From contig NZ_OU342399.1 of assembly GCF_910589745.1 (NCBI RefSeq), forward strand, positions 992,001 through 1,056,000: a DNA stretch of 64,000 bases. Reading direction: 5' to 3'. Shown piece by piece: positions 17,362-25,923 of this stretch (positions are counted from its first letter, which is position 1; every line of letters starts with the position of its first letter). The stretch is from Candidatus Arcticimaribacter forsetii. Lineage in GTDB: Bacteria > Bacteroidota > Bacteroidia > Flavobacteriales > Flavobacteriaceae. Under the pieces are notes generated by a model. The model did not search any database and was not told the origin of the DNA. It saw nothing but the letters and a program-made list of their open reading frames with translations. The position numbers were made by a program, and so were the translations under genes.

Positions 17362-19422
17362 ATGAAAAAAGCTAAGTATTCGTCATACATAAACAGAGAA
17401 ATCAGTTGGTTAGATTTCAACGCTCGCGTGCTTCAAGAAGCATCAGACCCGACTGTTCCTTTGATTGAACGACTTCGTTTTTTAGGAATTTTTTCTAATA
17501 ATCTGGATGAGTTTTTTCAAATTAGATTTGCTACAGTAAAGCGTATATCACAATCTGATTTAACAGGAAGAAAAGCATTGGGAGGAATAACTGCTGTTGA
17601 GCTATTAGAAGAAATTACTAGTTTAGTTATAACCCAGCAGCGTGAAAGCCTAGATATTCTTAAAGAGATTGAAAAGGAGCTAGAAAAAGAAAACATTATT
17701 TTTTTAGATGAAAAACAAGTAACCCCTGAACAAGAGAGTTATTTAAACCGCTTTTTCATAGAAAAGGTTGCACCTGCTTTGGTTACCGTTATTCTTCAAG
17801 ACGAAAAACAAGATTTATCCGATAATAAAGCGTTTTTGGTTGTTACCCTCAACATAAAAGAACAAGATGCGGATAAACCTATGTACGCATTGATTGAGTT
17901 GCCAAAAGAATTAGATCGATTTGTAGTTCTCCCTAAAGAAGGGGAGAAACAATTTGTAATGTTACTTGATGATTTAATACGATATAATTTTCACCAGATT
18001 TTTAATCTGTTCGACTATACTTCTATTGAAGCTCATATGGTAAAAATAACCCGTGATGCTGAGCTTGATTTAGAAGAAGACGTAGGTAAAAGTTATATTG
18101 AAAAAATAAGAAATAGTGTTGAAGAACGAATGATTGGAGATCCAGTTCGTTTAGTTTATGACAAGAAAATTTTAGACAGTACCCTTCAGTTTATAATGAA
18201 TAAGTTAGGTATTTCTTCGACAGACAGTCTCATCCCTGGGGGTAAATACCATCACAAGAGAGATTACATGAACTTTCCTAGCTTAGATAGAAATGATCTA
18301 CTTTACCCGAAAGTTCCTTCTTTAGAAGTCAAAGGATTGCGTTTAGACGGGAACATAATTAAGTCTACTGCTGATAAAGACTATCTTTTGTATGCTCCAT
18401 ATCACAATTACTATTATGTGATTAAATTTTTAAGAGAGGCAGCATTAGATCCAAAAGTAAAAAATATAAAAATCACTTTATATCGTTTATCTCAAAACTC
18501 CCAAGTGGTTAGCTCTCTGATTAACGCAGCTAAAAACGGAAAAAAAGTTACTGTACAAATTGAACTTCAAGCTCGTTTTGATGAGAAAAATAACATCGTA
18601 TTTGCTGAACGATTGGAAGCAGCTGGAGTAGTGTTGATTTTTGGAGTTCCGGGTTTAAAGGTTCACACAAAAATTTGTTTAATTGAACGTGAAGAATCAA
18701 AAAAAATCAAGCGGTATGGATTTATAAGTTCAGGGAATTTTAATGAAAGTACTGCAAAGGTTTATACCGACTATACTTTGTTTACTTCAAACCAAAAAAT
18801 ACTTAAAGATGTGAGTAAGGTGTTTGGTTTTTTTGAAGTTAATTATAAAGTAAAAACATACAAACACTTAATCGTTTCCCCACATTATACAGCTACGGTA
18901 TTGAATCGTCTTATTGATAAGGAAATAGAAAATGCATTCTCTGGGAAACCAGCAAAAATTAAATTAAAGTTAAACAGTATCACCAATTATAAAATCATTG
19001 ATAAACTCTATCAAGCAAGTAATGCAGGGGTAGAAGTTCATATGATAGTACGTGGGGTATGTTGTTTAATTCCAGGTGTTCCAGGAATGAGTGAAAACAT
19101 TGAAGTTATTAGTATCGTTGATAAATATTTAGAGCATCCTAGAGTTTATATTTTTGAGAATGGAGGAGATCCTCATATGTATATTTCATCTGCTGACTTA
19201 ATGACTAGAAATATTGATAATCGAGTAGAAGTTGCCTGTCCAATATATGATAAAGAGTTACAGAAACAACTGTTGGATACATTTTTGATCAGCTGGAATG
19301 ATAATGTAAAAGCCAGAAAGATAAACGGTAAAATACAAAATGAATTTAAAAAATCTTCAGGGAAACCTTATCGTTCACAATGGGAAATTCATGAATATTT
19401 TAAAGCATTATTAGAAGAATGA
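17362..19422 (+). CDS. ppk1: Polyphosphate kinase 1
   Basis: A 686-residue PPK1 that polymerises ATP gamma-phosphate into polyphosphate. The N domain opens with NREISWLDFNARVLQEA. The autophosphorylated histidine is His435 in GLKVHTKICL, the same number as in E. coli PPK1. A second conserved His605 lies in DPHMYISSADLMTRN. Its stop overlaps the start of the exopolyphosphatase gene by four bases, giving a synthesis-degradation pair. Confidence 0.96.
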   Translation: MKKAKYSSYINREISWLDFNARVLQEASDPTVPLIERLRFLGIFSNNLDEFFQIRFATVKRISQSDLTGRKALGGITAVELLEEITSLVITQQRESLDILKEIEKELEKENIIFLDEKQVTPEQESYLNRFFIEKVAPALVTVILQDEKQDLSDNKAFLVVTLNIKEQDADKPMYALIELPKELDRFVVLPKEGEKQFVMLLDDLIRYNFHQIFNLFDYTSIEAHMVKITRDAELDLEEDVGKSYIEKIRNSVEERMIGDPVRLVYDKKILDSTLQFIMNKLGISSTDSLIPGGKYHHKRDYMNFPSLDRNDLLYPKVPSLEVKGLRLDGNIIKSTADKDYLLYAPYHNYYYVIKFLREAALDPKVKNIKITLYRLSQNSQVVSSLINAAKNGKKVTVQIELQARFDEKNNIVFAERLEAAGVVLIFGVPGLKVHTKICLIEREESKKIKRYGFISSGNFNESTAKVYTDYTLFTSNQKILKDVSKVFGFFEVNYKVKTYKHLIVSPHYTATVLNRLIDKEIENAFSGKPAKIKLKLNSITNYKIIDKLYQASNAGVEVHMIVRGVCCLIPGVPGMSENIEVISIVDKYLEHPRVYIFENGGDPHMYISSADLMTRNIDNRVEVACPIYDKELQKQLLDTFLISWNDNVKARKINGKIQNEFKKSSGKPYRSQWEIHEYFKALLEE

Positions 19423-20309
19423 AAGTAAAAAAACTAGCTGCAATAGATATTGGATCCAATGCAATTAGAATGCTAATTGCAAATGTTGTTCAAACTGAAG
19501 GGGAACATCCAATTTTTATGAAAAGTGAGATGGTTCGGGTACCAATCCGTTTAGGACAAGATTCATTTACCGTAGGCGAAATTTCGAATAAAAACACAAA
19601 ACGAGTTGTTCGTGCTATGAAAGCGTTTAAATTATTAATGAAAATTAATAAAGTAAATAATTATATGGCTTGTGCTACTTCTGCACTTCGAGAATCAAAC
19701 AATGCGGTAGAGCTGGTAAAAAAAGTTAAGAAAAAAACTGGGATTAAAATTGAAATTATTGATGGTAAAAAAGAAGCTGAAATAATTTCTTACTCCAATG
19801 TTATTAGTGACCAAGGACATAACTCTAATTATTTATACATAGACGTTGGAGGGGGAAGTACCGAATTTAGTATTATTAAAAACAGAAAACGTATTAGCTC
19901 GAAATCTTTTAAAACAGGAACCGTCCGAATGATTAACGGAATGGTTAATGATGAAGTTTGGGTTAAAATAGAAGACTGGATTAAAAAAAACACAGAAGAA
20001 ATTGATAAAATTCAATTATTGGGTACAGGAGGTAATATCAATAAAGTATTTAAACTCCTTGATACCAAAGAAGGGAATCCAATTACTTATATAAAACTAA
20101 ATTCTTTTTATAATGATTTAAAAGTCCTTTCATACGAAGAAAGAATCCTTAAATATAATTTAAACTTAGATCGTGCAGATGTGATTATTCCGGCTTTAGA
20201 AATTTATCTCAAAGCCTTTAATTGGAGTGGTGCTAATAAAATATTTGTTCCAAAGATTGGACTTTCGGACGGGATGATTAAAATGATGTACAAAAAGTAT
20301 AACGCTTAA
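19419..20309 (+). CDS. ppx: Ppx/GppA-family exopolyphosphatase
   Basis: A 296-residue ASKHA-fold phosphatase. The N-terminal AAIDIGSNAIRMLIANV is phosphate motif 1 and YIDVGGGSTEFS is motif 2. At about 300 residues it is the short form with only the catalytic domains, unlike the 500-residue E. coli Ppx. It can hydrolyse polyphosphate or pppGpp; coupling to ppk1 by a four-base overlap favours polyphosphate. It converges on dnaX with a four-base stop overlap. Confidence 0.93.
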   Translation: MKVKKLAAIDIGSNAIRMLIANVVQTEGEHPIFMKSEMVRVPIRLGQDSFTVGEISNKNTKRVVRAMKAFKLLMKINKVNNYMACATSALRESNNAVELVKKVKKKTGIKIEIIDGKKEAEIISYSNVISDQGHNSNYLYIDVGGGSTEFSIIKNRKRISSKSFKTGTVRMINGMVNDEVWVKIEDWIKKNTEEIDKIQLLGTGGNINKVFKLLDTKEGNPITYIKLNSFYNDLKVLSYEERILKYNLNLDRADVIIPALEIYLKAFNWSGANKIFVPKIGLSDGMIKMMYKKYNA

Positions 20310-20953
20310 ACATCTAAATCAAATTCTTGCCTTAAAAGATCAATCATTGGGTTAATTTCTTTGAGACGTTCGTATTTTTCATCTGCGGTATAAATAAAAT
20401 TCTTTTCTGTTTTTTCGTCTACAATTACTTTAATCGATAAGTTGTGGTTTTGTAAACTAGTTCTTAGATAAGGAACGAATTCTGTAAATTCTCGTTCCAA
20501 TTCAACCTTATTCATATCCGAAGGAACACTGAATTGAATTGTAGAACCTTCCAAATGAGGTTTACTGATGTTTAGTAAGGAGGCAATGTTTTGATCTCCT
20601 GACTCAAACTTTTTATTTTTATAGGATTCCCAAAAGCCAAGTAGTTCTTCTTCTGTAAATGCATTAACCGGTTTTTCTTCTATTTCTTGAACTGGTTTTT
20701 GCTTTTGTTCCCATTCTTTTTTCTTTTTAATACTAGAAATAGAAAGACTAGAAACCTGATTGTTTTGTAGGTTAATATCTTTTATCTCCGGTTTAACAAT
20801 CGGAGGAGGTGCAGGAACTTGTTTAGGAGGCTCCTCCTTTAAAATTTCTTTGGTTTGGGATGTATTATATTCTGAATTAGTGGGAATAGGAGTCGAACCC
20901 TGTTTCGTATTGGATTCTGTATACTTTAGCTTATGAGTTGGTATTAGCGATCC
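20306..20953 (-). CDS. dnaX: DnaX tau-specific C-terminal part, in the shifted frame
   Basis: This stretch continues the dnaX reading frame only if one extra A is read in the A10 run (T10 at 20954-20963). It begins GSLIPTHKLKY, passes a Pro-rich linker (PAPPPI), then EEELLGFWESYKNKKFE and a folded C-terminal domain ending NPMIDLLRQEFDLDV. This is the normal end of Bacteroidota DnaX, where tau contacts the helicase and the polymerase alpha subunit. There is no stop codon in this frame, so the reading frame is conserved. With the upstream part it gives a 574-residue tau. Confidence 0.8.
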   Translation of the reverse strand, partial: GSLIPTHKLKYTESNTKQGSTPIPTNSEYNTSQTKEILKEEPPKQVPAPPPIVKPEIKDINLQNNQVSSLSISSIKKKKEWEQKQKPVQEIEEKPVNAFTEEELLGFWESYKNKKFESGDQNIASLLNISKPHLEGSTIQFSVPSDMNKVELEREFTEFVPYLRTSLQNHNLSIKVIVDEKTEKNFIYTADEKYERLKEINPMIDLLRQEFDLDV

Positions 20954-22029
20954 TTTTTTTTTTCTCCATCAAAGTGGAGAGAAGCGAGCTGCATGATACA
21001 AAGTTCGACATGAAGTCGTTTGTTATTACTATTCTTGAAATTTAATTCACAGGAATGAGCTAAATCAATTGCATCGAGAAGAAAATTTAGAGAGATTTGT
21101 TTTGCCTGTTCTGCATAGGCTTCTTGAAGACTTTCGCTAATCTCTAGTAAAGGAATTGTTTTAGGATTCTTACTGATCAATAGATCTCGGAAATGAACAG
21201 CAAGTCCAGACATGAATTGATGCCCTTCGATTCCTTTTTGAAGAATGGAGTCAAATTGAATTAAACTTTCGGGGATCTTATTTTCAATAAGATTATGAGT
21301 GAATTTTAAGTAAGCCCCTTTGTCGAGGATATTTAAATTTTCGGATACTGCCTCAGCAGTTAAATTTTGATTACAGAAACTACTCATTCGATCAAAAATC
21401 GACAATGCATCTCGCATTGCTCCATCTGCTTTTTGAGCGATAAGGTGTAAGGCTTCATCTTCAAAGGCTACTCCCTGATCCTGTGCAAGATCAGCAAGAT
21501 ATTTTTGCGTATCGTTTGCTGTGATTCTTTTAAACTCAAAGATTTGACAACGTGAAAGTATGGTTGGTATTATTTTGTGTTTTTCTGTCGTTGCCAAAAT
21601 AAAAATCACATGCTTGGGAGGTTCTTCAAGTGTTTTTAAAAATGCATTGAAAGCTGCAGTTGAAAGCATATGAACCTCATCAATGATATATACTTTGTGA
21701 GTTCCGGTTTGTGGAGGAATTCGAACTTGATCATTTAAATTTCTAATATCATCTACAGAGTTATTAGAGGCAGCATCAAGTTCAAAAATATTAAAAGCAA
21801 AATCTTGGTCGGGATCTATGTTTTCGTGATCCTTACTATTAATTTGTTTTGCCAGAATCCGTGCACAGGTTGTTTTTCCAACTCCTCTAGGACCGCAAAA
21901 TAACAGCGCCTGCGGAAGTTTATTATTTAATATAGCATTGCTTAGAGTCTCTGTAATAGCAGATTGTCCTACAACATCTTTGAATTGTTGTGGTCTATAT
22001 TTTAAAGCAGATACTACAAAGGGTTCCAT
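20944..22029 (-). CDS. dnaX: DNA polymerase III gamma-like subunit (0-frame dnaX product)
   Basis: The clamp-loader ATPase. Walker A is GPRGVGKTT, Walker B region YIIDEVHML, sensor 1 LATTE, followed by domain III. In the 0 frame the protein ends EKKKDR directly after the A10 run, a 361-residue gamma-like form. The usual four-cysteine zinc module after Walker A is absent, leaving only one Cys in CARILAK. I start at the ATG at 22029 (MEPFVVSALKYRP) because a TAnnTTTG element covers the alternative TTG at 22038. Position, slippery run and open downstream frame suggest programmed frameshifting. Confidence 0.9.
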   Translation of the reverse strand: MEPFVVSALKYRPQQFKDVVGQSAITETLSNAILNNKLPQALLFCGPRGVGKTTCARILAKQINSKDHENIDPDQDFAFNIFELDAASNNSVDDIRNLNDQVRIPPQTGTHKVYIIDEVHMLSTAAFNAFLKTLEEPPKHVIFILATTEKHKIIPTILSRCQIFEFKRITANDTQKYLADLAQDQGVAFEDEALHLIAQKADGAMRDALSIFDRMSSFCNQNLTAEAVSENLNILDKGAYLKFTHNLIENKIPESLIQFDSILQKGIEGHQFMSGLAVHFRDLLISKNPKTIPLLEISESLQEAYAEQAKQISLNFLLDAIDLAHSCELNFKNSNNKRLHVELCIMQLASLHFDGEKKKDR

Positions 22030-22035
22030 ATATCT

Positions 22036-22043
22036 CAAAAGTA
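22036..22043 (-). promoter_or_regulatory. TAnnTTTG -7 element just upstream of dnaX
   Basis: TACTTTTG on the minus strand ends six bases before the dnaX ATG at 22029, so the transcript would begin within a few bases of the start codon. It also rules out the upstream TTG start. Confidence 0.6.
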
Positions 22044-22108
22044 AAAAAAAGTAACTTATATTCGACTATCAGCAACTTAAATAACCGCTAAATTATTAAC
22101 ATAATATG

Positions 22109-22116
22109 TACCTTTG
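22109..22116 (+). promoter_or_regulatory. TAnnTTTG -7 element for RNase P RNA
   Basis: TACCTTTG ends a few bases before the first P1 helix strand of rnpB, the right spacing for initiation near 22120. Confidence 0.75.
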
Positions 22117-22118
22117 CG

Positions 22119-22419
22119 AAAGCAGGTCTCTTATCGCTGCTCATCTTAGATGAGGAGAGGAAAGTCCGGACACCATAGAGCAGTATAGCGGATAACATCC
22201 GTCGTTCGTTTATTCGAATAGGACAAGTGCAACAGAAAGTATGTACAGGTAATGCTGTAGTGAAATCAGGTAAACTCTATACGGTGCAACGCCAAGTAAA
22301 TTTACGTTTGAGAGCGGCTCGTTCGATGTAAAAGGGTAGGCGGTTTGAGCTTTTAAGTAATTAAAAGCCTAGATAAATGATAAGACTCGACAGAATCCGG
22401 CTTATGGCCTGCTTTTTTT
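22119..22419 (+). ncRNA. rnpB: RNase P RNA (class A)
   Basis: Catalytic RNA that trims tRNA 5' leaders. The 5' AGCAGGTC and 3' GGCCTGCT strands form P1. The universally conserved GAGGAAAGTCCGGAC follows at about 22154, ACAGAAAG and GGTAA-type conserved blocks occur in the middle, and the GACAGAATCCGGCTTA block precedes P1 closure. A T-run directly after P1 (22413-22419) acts as terminator. It overlaps the last codon of the convergent rsmD gene. Confidence 0.95.
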
Positions 22420-22951
22420 ATTCAAAAAAACTGAAGGTATTACTTCCGTAATTTCTAGAAGATTGAAATTTCGGATGGTTTTCAAATTCATATTCTTTTG
22501 AGTGTTCCAAAATAACCTGTCCATTTTTGTTGACCCAATTCCCTTCAAAAGCAAGATTAACAAGCATTTCAAAATCCGAATGTGGCATGTCATAGGGTGG
22601 GTCGGCAAAGATAATATCAAAAGATTGTTGGGGTCTTTTAAGAAAGTCAAATGCATTTTTGCAAATTACATCAATATTCAAATTTAATTCAGCACTTGTT
22701 TGTTCTATAAAACGAGCGCAAAATTTATTTTGATCAACCGATACAACATCTTCAACCCCACGAGAAACAAACTCATAACTGATATTTCCAGTTCCAGAAA
22801 AAAGATCTAAAACACGGATTTCATTAAAGTTTACCCAGTTGGTCAGAATATTAAATAAGGCTTCTTTAGAACGGTCTGTTGTTGGTCGTACAGGCAGTTT
22901 TTTGGGTGCTGTAATTCTTCTTCCTTTTAGAGTCCCTGAAATAATTCTCAT
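22418..22951 (-). CDS. rsmD: 16S rRNA (guanine966-N2)-methyltransferase RsmD
   Basis: A 177-residue class I SAM methyltransferase. MRIISGTLKGRRI and RPTTDRSKEALFNIL are RsmD signatures. The SAM motif is VLDLFSGTGNISYE, and the catalytic motif is ADPPY. It methylates N2 of G966 in 16S rRNA. Its start shares one base with the stop of the upstream DUF3822 gene (TAATG), so it is probably translationally coupled. Its stop falls inside the T-run of rnpB. Confidence 0.95.
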   Translation of the reverse strand: MRIISGTLKGRRITAPKKLPVRPTTDRSKEALFNILTNWVNFNEIRVLDLFSGTGNISYEFVSRGVEDVVSVDQNKFCARFIEQTSAELNLNIDVICKNAFDFLKRPQQSFDIIFADPPYDMPHSDFEMLVNLAFEGNWVNKNGQVILEHSKEYEFENHPKFQSSRNYGSNTFSFFE

Positions 22952-23718
22952 TAGGCAAATTTGTTTTCTATAAATGGAATTGGGTGTGTACTGGATTTAT
23001 TTTCAGAGGGCGCATCTAAATAGATGATGTCATTGTGAAATACTTGAACTCCTTCATAATATTCTTTATAACATTCATATTCTCCTAGAAAGGCTAGTTT
23101 AAAATTATCAGGATTGAGATAAAATTGTTCTGTTATGTAAAAGAGATAGTATAAAAATTCGTCTACATTGTTCTGTTCAAATGAGTTGAAAAATAATAAT
23201 TGTGACCCTTGAAAAAGGAATAAATCGAAAGCACCCTTTCTGATATTTACAAAAAGTTGCTTTTTTGGAGTTCCCATTGAATATTTAGTTATCGGGGCCA
23301 ATAACTGTGAAGCTAAATGTTTAGACTGAAGTGTAGGAAAAATTTCTTTTAAAACCTCCATAACCTTTATTGGCTCCGGATAAACAACCACTTGGCTGAA
23401 AGATTCTAATACATCATAACCTATTTGTTCTCCTTTTTTTAATGTAACCCCTTTTGATAAGTAGAATGAAGCATTATTTTCATCAAACATTTCCTGAGGA
23501 ATAATAACAGCTGAAGTATCTGAATGAATCACATGAACAAGATCCGTAGGAAGTTTTTCTTCATTTAAAAAACTAGTGATGGACTGTAGGTTGAGATCAT
23601 CGGAAGTTTTAAGACTATAAAAAACAGATCTCTCTAGAGTACAAAAAGAAAATCCATCCCTGAAAACAAGGATGGATAATTCATTAGGTTGATGTTTTTT
23701 AGTTTTTAGGAGCATCAA
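22951..23718 (-). CDS. DUF3822 family protein
   Basis: A 255-residue protein with the features of Bacteroidota DUF3822. It looks like an actin/ASKHA-type fold with repeated halves (ELSILVFRDGFSFCTLE, and later QLFVNIRKGAFDLFLFQGSQLLFFNSF). Such phosphate-loop-like strands resemble PilM/FtsA-type ATPases, but no clear nucleotide motif is visible. The function is unknown. It overlaps the upstream gene by 20 bases and touches rsmD, a conserved pairing that suggests a link to ribosome assembly. Confidence 0.85.
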   Translation of the reverse strand: MMLLKTKKHQPNELSILVFRDGFSFCTLERSVFYSLKTSDDLNLQSITSFLNEEKLPTDLVHVIHSDTSAVIIPQEMFDENNASFYLSKGVTLKKGEQIGYDVLESFSQVVVYPEPIKVMEVLKEIFPTLQSKHLASQLLAPITKYSMGTPKKQLFVNIRKGAFDLFLFQGSQLLFFNSFEQNNVDEFLYYLFYITEQFYLNPDNFKLAFLGEYECYKEYYEGVQVFHNDIIYLDAPSENKSSTHPIPFIENKFA

Positions 23719-24343
23719 ATACAGAAGGCCAGTTACCGTTTTCGCTCACGTCTACTAGTGAACCTAATATAATTGCAGGACCATTTACCCCATCAACAGA
23801 GACTGTTTCATTCTCTTGTTTTAATAAATCTTTATTTTGATCGAATAAAATAATGTTTTTGTCAACTTTTACTTCGAATACTGGAACTCTGTAATCGTTT
23901 TTGTTGATTACATCTGCTTTAATAGAGAATTCAGCATCGATTCCTGCAACAGGAACTTTGCTTAATTGACTATAGTCGTAGTCTCTAAATAAGGAGTCTT
24001 TAACAGGAATGAATCCTAGAGTATCCACTACAACAACCTCTTTAAGCATATCAATTCGATAAATTTTATCATATTCTAAGTAACTAGAATCACGTTTTTG
24101 AATTAAAGTAAAAATACCATTGTCTATGAATTTAACTAGGCTATCAAAATTATTTGCATAAAAACCTTTTACATCTTTATGCGCAATTTGAGCTTTTCTA
24201 ATTTCTTTTAAACGAGATATTACGTCAGCGTAACGTTCGTTTTTGGTTTCATTAAAGTTAATTGGTCCGTTAATAGAGTCATAAATTTTATAACTAAAAA
24301 AAACGATTAAAATCCATAGTACAGCTTGTAATGCAATCTTCAT
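23699..24343 (-). CDS. Membrane-anchored protein of unknown function
   Basis: A 214-residue protein with one N-terminal transmembrane or uncleaved signal segment (LQAVLWILIVFFSYKIY) and a periplasmic domain. After the anchor comes a helix (RYADVISRLKEIRKAQIAHK), a layout seen in pilin-like proteins with a single N-terminal helix. I do not recognise a named family. I start at the ATG at 24343; the upstream start at 24367 would overlap the promoter. It is first in the operon with DUF3822 and rsmD. Confidence 0.75.
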   Translation of the reverse strand: MKIALQAVLWILIVFFSYKIYDSINGPINFNETKNERYADVISRLKEIRKAQIAHKDVKGFYANNFDSLVKFIDNGIFTLIQKRDSSYLEYDKIYRIDMLKEVVVVDTLGFIPVKDSLFRDYDYSQLSKVPVAGIDAEFSIKADVINKNDYRVPVFEVKVDKNIILFDQNKDLLKQENETVSVDGVNGPAIILGSLVDVSENGNWPSVFDAPKN

Positions 24344-24364
24344 TTTTAAAATTTTTGTTGAAAA

Positions 24365-24372
24365 CAAATCTA
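24365..24372 (-). promoter_or_regulatory. TAnnTTTG -7 element for the DUF3822-rsmD operon
   Basis: TAGATTTG on the minus strand lies 21 bases before the ATG at 24343 and overlaps the longer alternative start. Confidence 0.55.
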
Positions 24373-24438
24373 CAATTTTTTTTTATTCATAAAAGTATTT
24401 ACGAAATGAATTATCTTCCCAAAAATTAAAATCACCTA

Positions 24439-25863
24439 ATGGATTCTCCAGAATTTAAAAACCTACTCAAAGATAAATTCCCTTTTGAGGCTACTCAGTC
24501 TCAAGAACACTGGTTAGAATCGATAGTTTCTTTTTTATTTACTAAAGAAAAGCAGGTTCTTTATTTATTGAAAGGATATGCAGGTACGGGTAAATCTACC
24601 TTAATTGGACACCTAGTTAGGTATTTAATTCACGCCAACTTTAAATCTGTTCTAATGGCTCCAACCGGACGAGCAGCAAAGGTTATTGCAGGTTATTCAT
24701 ACAAAAAGGCTTTTACAATTCACAAACAAATTTATTATACCAAAGCGGAGCAAGGTTCTGGGGTGAAGTTTGTTTTAAAGCCGAATAAATTTAAAAACAC
24801 TCTTTTTATTGTAGATGAGGCTTCTATGATTGGAGATGATCGTCAAAGTGCTAAGTTATTTGAAAACGGATCCTTATTAGATGATTTAATGCAATATGTA
24901 GATGCGGGTTTGAATTGTAAGTTATTGTTGGTGGGTGACCCTGCTCAGCTACCACCAGTTCATTTAAACATTAGTCCAGCTTTAGATGCTGATTATCTAG
25001 AAAGACAGTTTAATAAACAAATTACAGAATTAGAATTGAAGGAAGTAGTTCGACAAAGTCAAGATTCCGGAATTTTGGCTAATGCAACCCAACTAAGAAC
25101 TCAAATGGAAACGGATTATTTAGATTCATATTCTTTTGATCTTTCAATTGGGACTGATGTACTCAGGTTACAAGACGGAAATGAAATTCTTGAATTACTA
25201 GACGATGCGCTTCGAAACGATGGACTAGAAGATACTGTATTTATCGTAAGATCTAATAAGAGAGCAAATTTGTATAACCAGCAAATTCGAAGTAGAATTT
25301 TATTTCTAGAAGCAGAACTTTCCGTTGGGGATCAATTGATGGTTGTTAAGAATAATTATTTTTGGTTAGAACCAGAATCAGATCCTGGTTTTATAGCCAA
25401 TGGAGATTTAATTAAGGTTTTGAGAATTATAAGTCATCATGATCTCTATAATTTTAAATTCGCAACAGTAGAAGTTCAGTTGGTTGATTATCCAGAAGAA
25501 AAACCTTTTGAAACAGTCCTCCTGCTCGATACACTTACCTCTGAGAGTCCATCTTTAACCTATGAAGAAGGGAATGAGTTGTATCAAGCTGTTCAAGAAG
25601 ATTATATCCATTTAACTTCTAAGTATAAAAGATTTATGGCTGTTAAAAACAACCCTTATTTCAACGCTTTACAGGTAAAATATTCCTACGCAATAACATG
25701 CCATAAGTCACAGGGAGGTCAATGGAAAAATGTTTTTATTGAACAACCCTATCTTCCAGAGGGTATAGATTTAAGTTATTTTAGATGGCTCTACACCGCA
25801 ATAACTAGAGCTCAATCAAATTTATACCTCGTTGGTTTTAAGAATGATTTTTTTATCAATTAA
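24439..25863 (+). CDS. RecD/Dda-like superfamily 1B DNA helicase
   Basis: A 474-residue SF1B helicase. Walker A GYAGTGKST is at residues 46-54, motif Ia MAPTGRAAKV follows, motif II is FIVDEASM, and motif III is LLVGDPAQLPPV. The C-terminal UvrD-like part has AITCHKSQGGQW and a WLYTAITRA segment (motifs V and VI). It is a short stand-alone 5'-3' helicase without RecB/RecC partners, similar to phage Dda and common in Bacteroidota. Likely roles are removing protein blocks or processing DNA ends. Confidence 0.88.
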   Translation: MDSPEFKNLLKDKFPFEATQSQEHWLESIVSFLFTKEKQVLYLLKGYAGTGKSTLIGHLVRYLIHANFKSVLMAPTGRAAKVIAGYSYKKAFTIHKQIYYTKAEQGSGVKFVLKPNKFKNTLFIVDEASMIGDDRQSAKLFENGSLLDDLMQYVDAGLNCKLLLVGDPAQLPPVHLNISPALDADYLERQFNKQITELELKEVVRQSQDSGILANATQLRTQMETDYLDSYSFDLSIGTDVLRLQDGNEILELLDDALRNDGLEDTVFIVRSNKRANLYNQQIRSRILFLEAELSVGDQLMVVKNNYFWLEPESDPGFIANGDLIKVLRIISHHDLYNFKFATVEVQLVDYPEEKPFETVLLLDTLTSESPSLTYEEGNELYQAVQEDYIHLTSKYKRFMAVKNNPYFNALQVKYSYAITCHKSQGGQWKNVFIEQPYLPEGIDLSYFRWLYTAITRAQSNLYLVGFKNDFFIN

Positions 25864-25898
25864 TCCCCAACTTGACCCTAAGTTTAAAACGCTCTTAG

Positions 25899-25906
25899 TA
25901 TTTTTG
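25899..25906 (+). promoter_or_regulatory. TAnnTTTG -7 element for kdsB
   Basis: TATTTTTG ends 17 bases before the kdsB ATG. A TTG at 25872-25874 is 24 bases upstream, somewhat far for a -33 element. Confidence 0.5.
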
Positions 25907-25923
25907 ATAAACATCTATTCAAT

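Noticed and set aside
20306-20554. Independent 82-residue gene
   Set aside because: Its frame is open back to the A10 run and its sequence is the normal DnaX C-terminus; it is the tau tail and not a separate gene.
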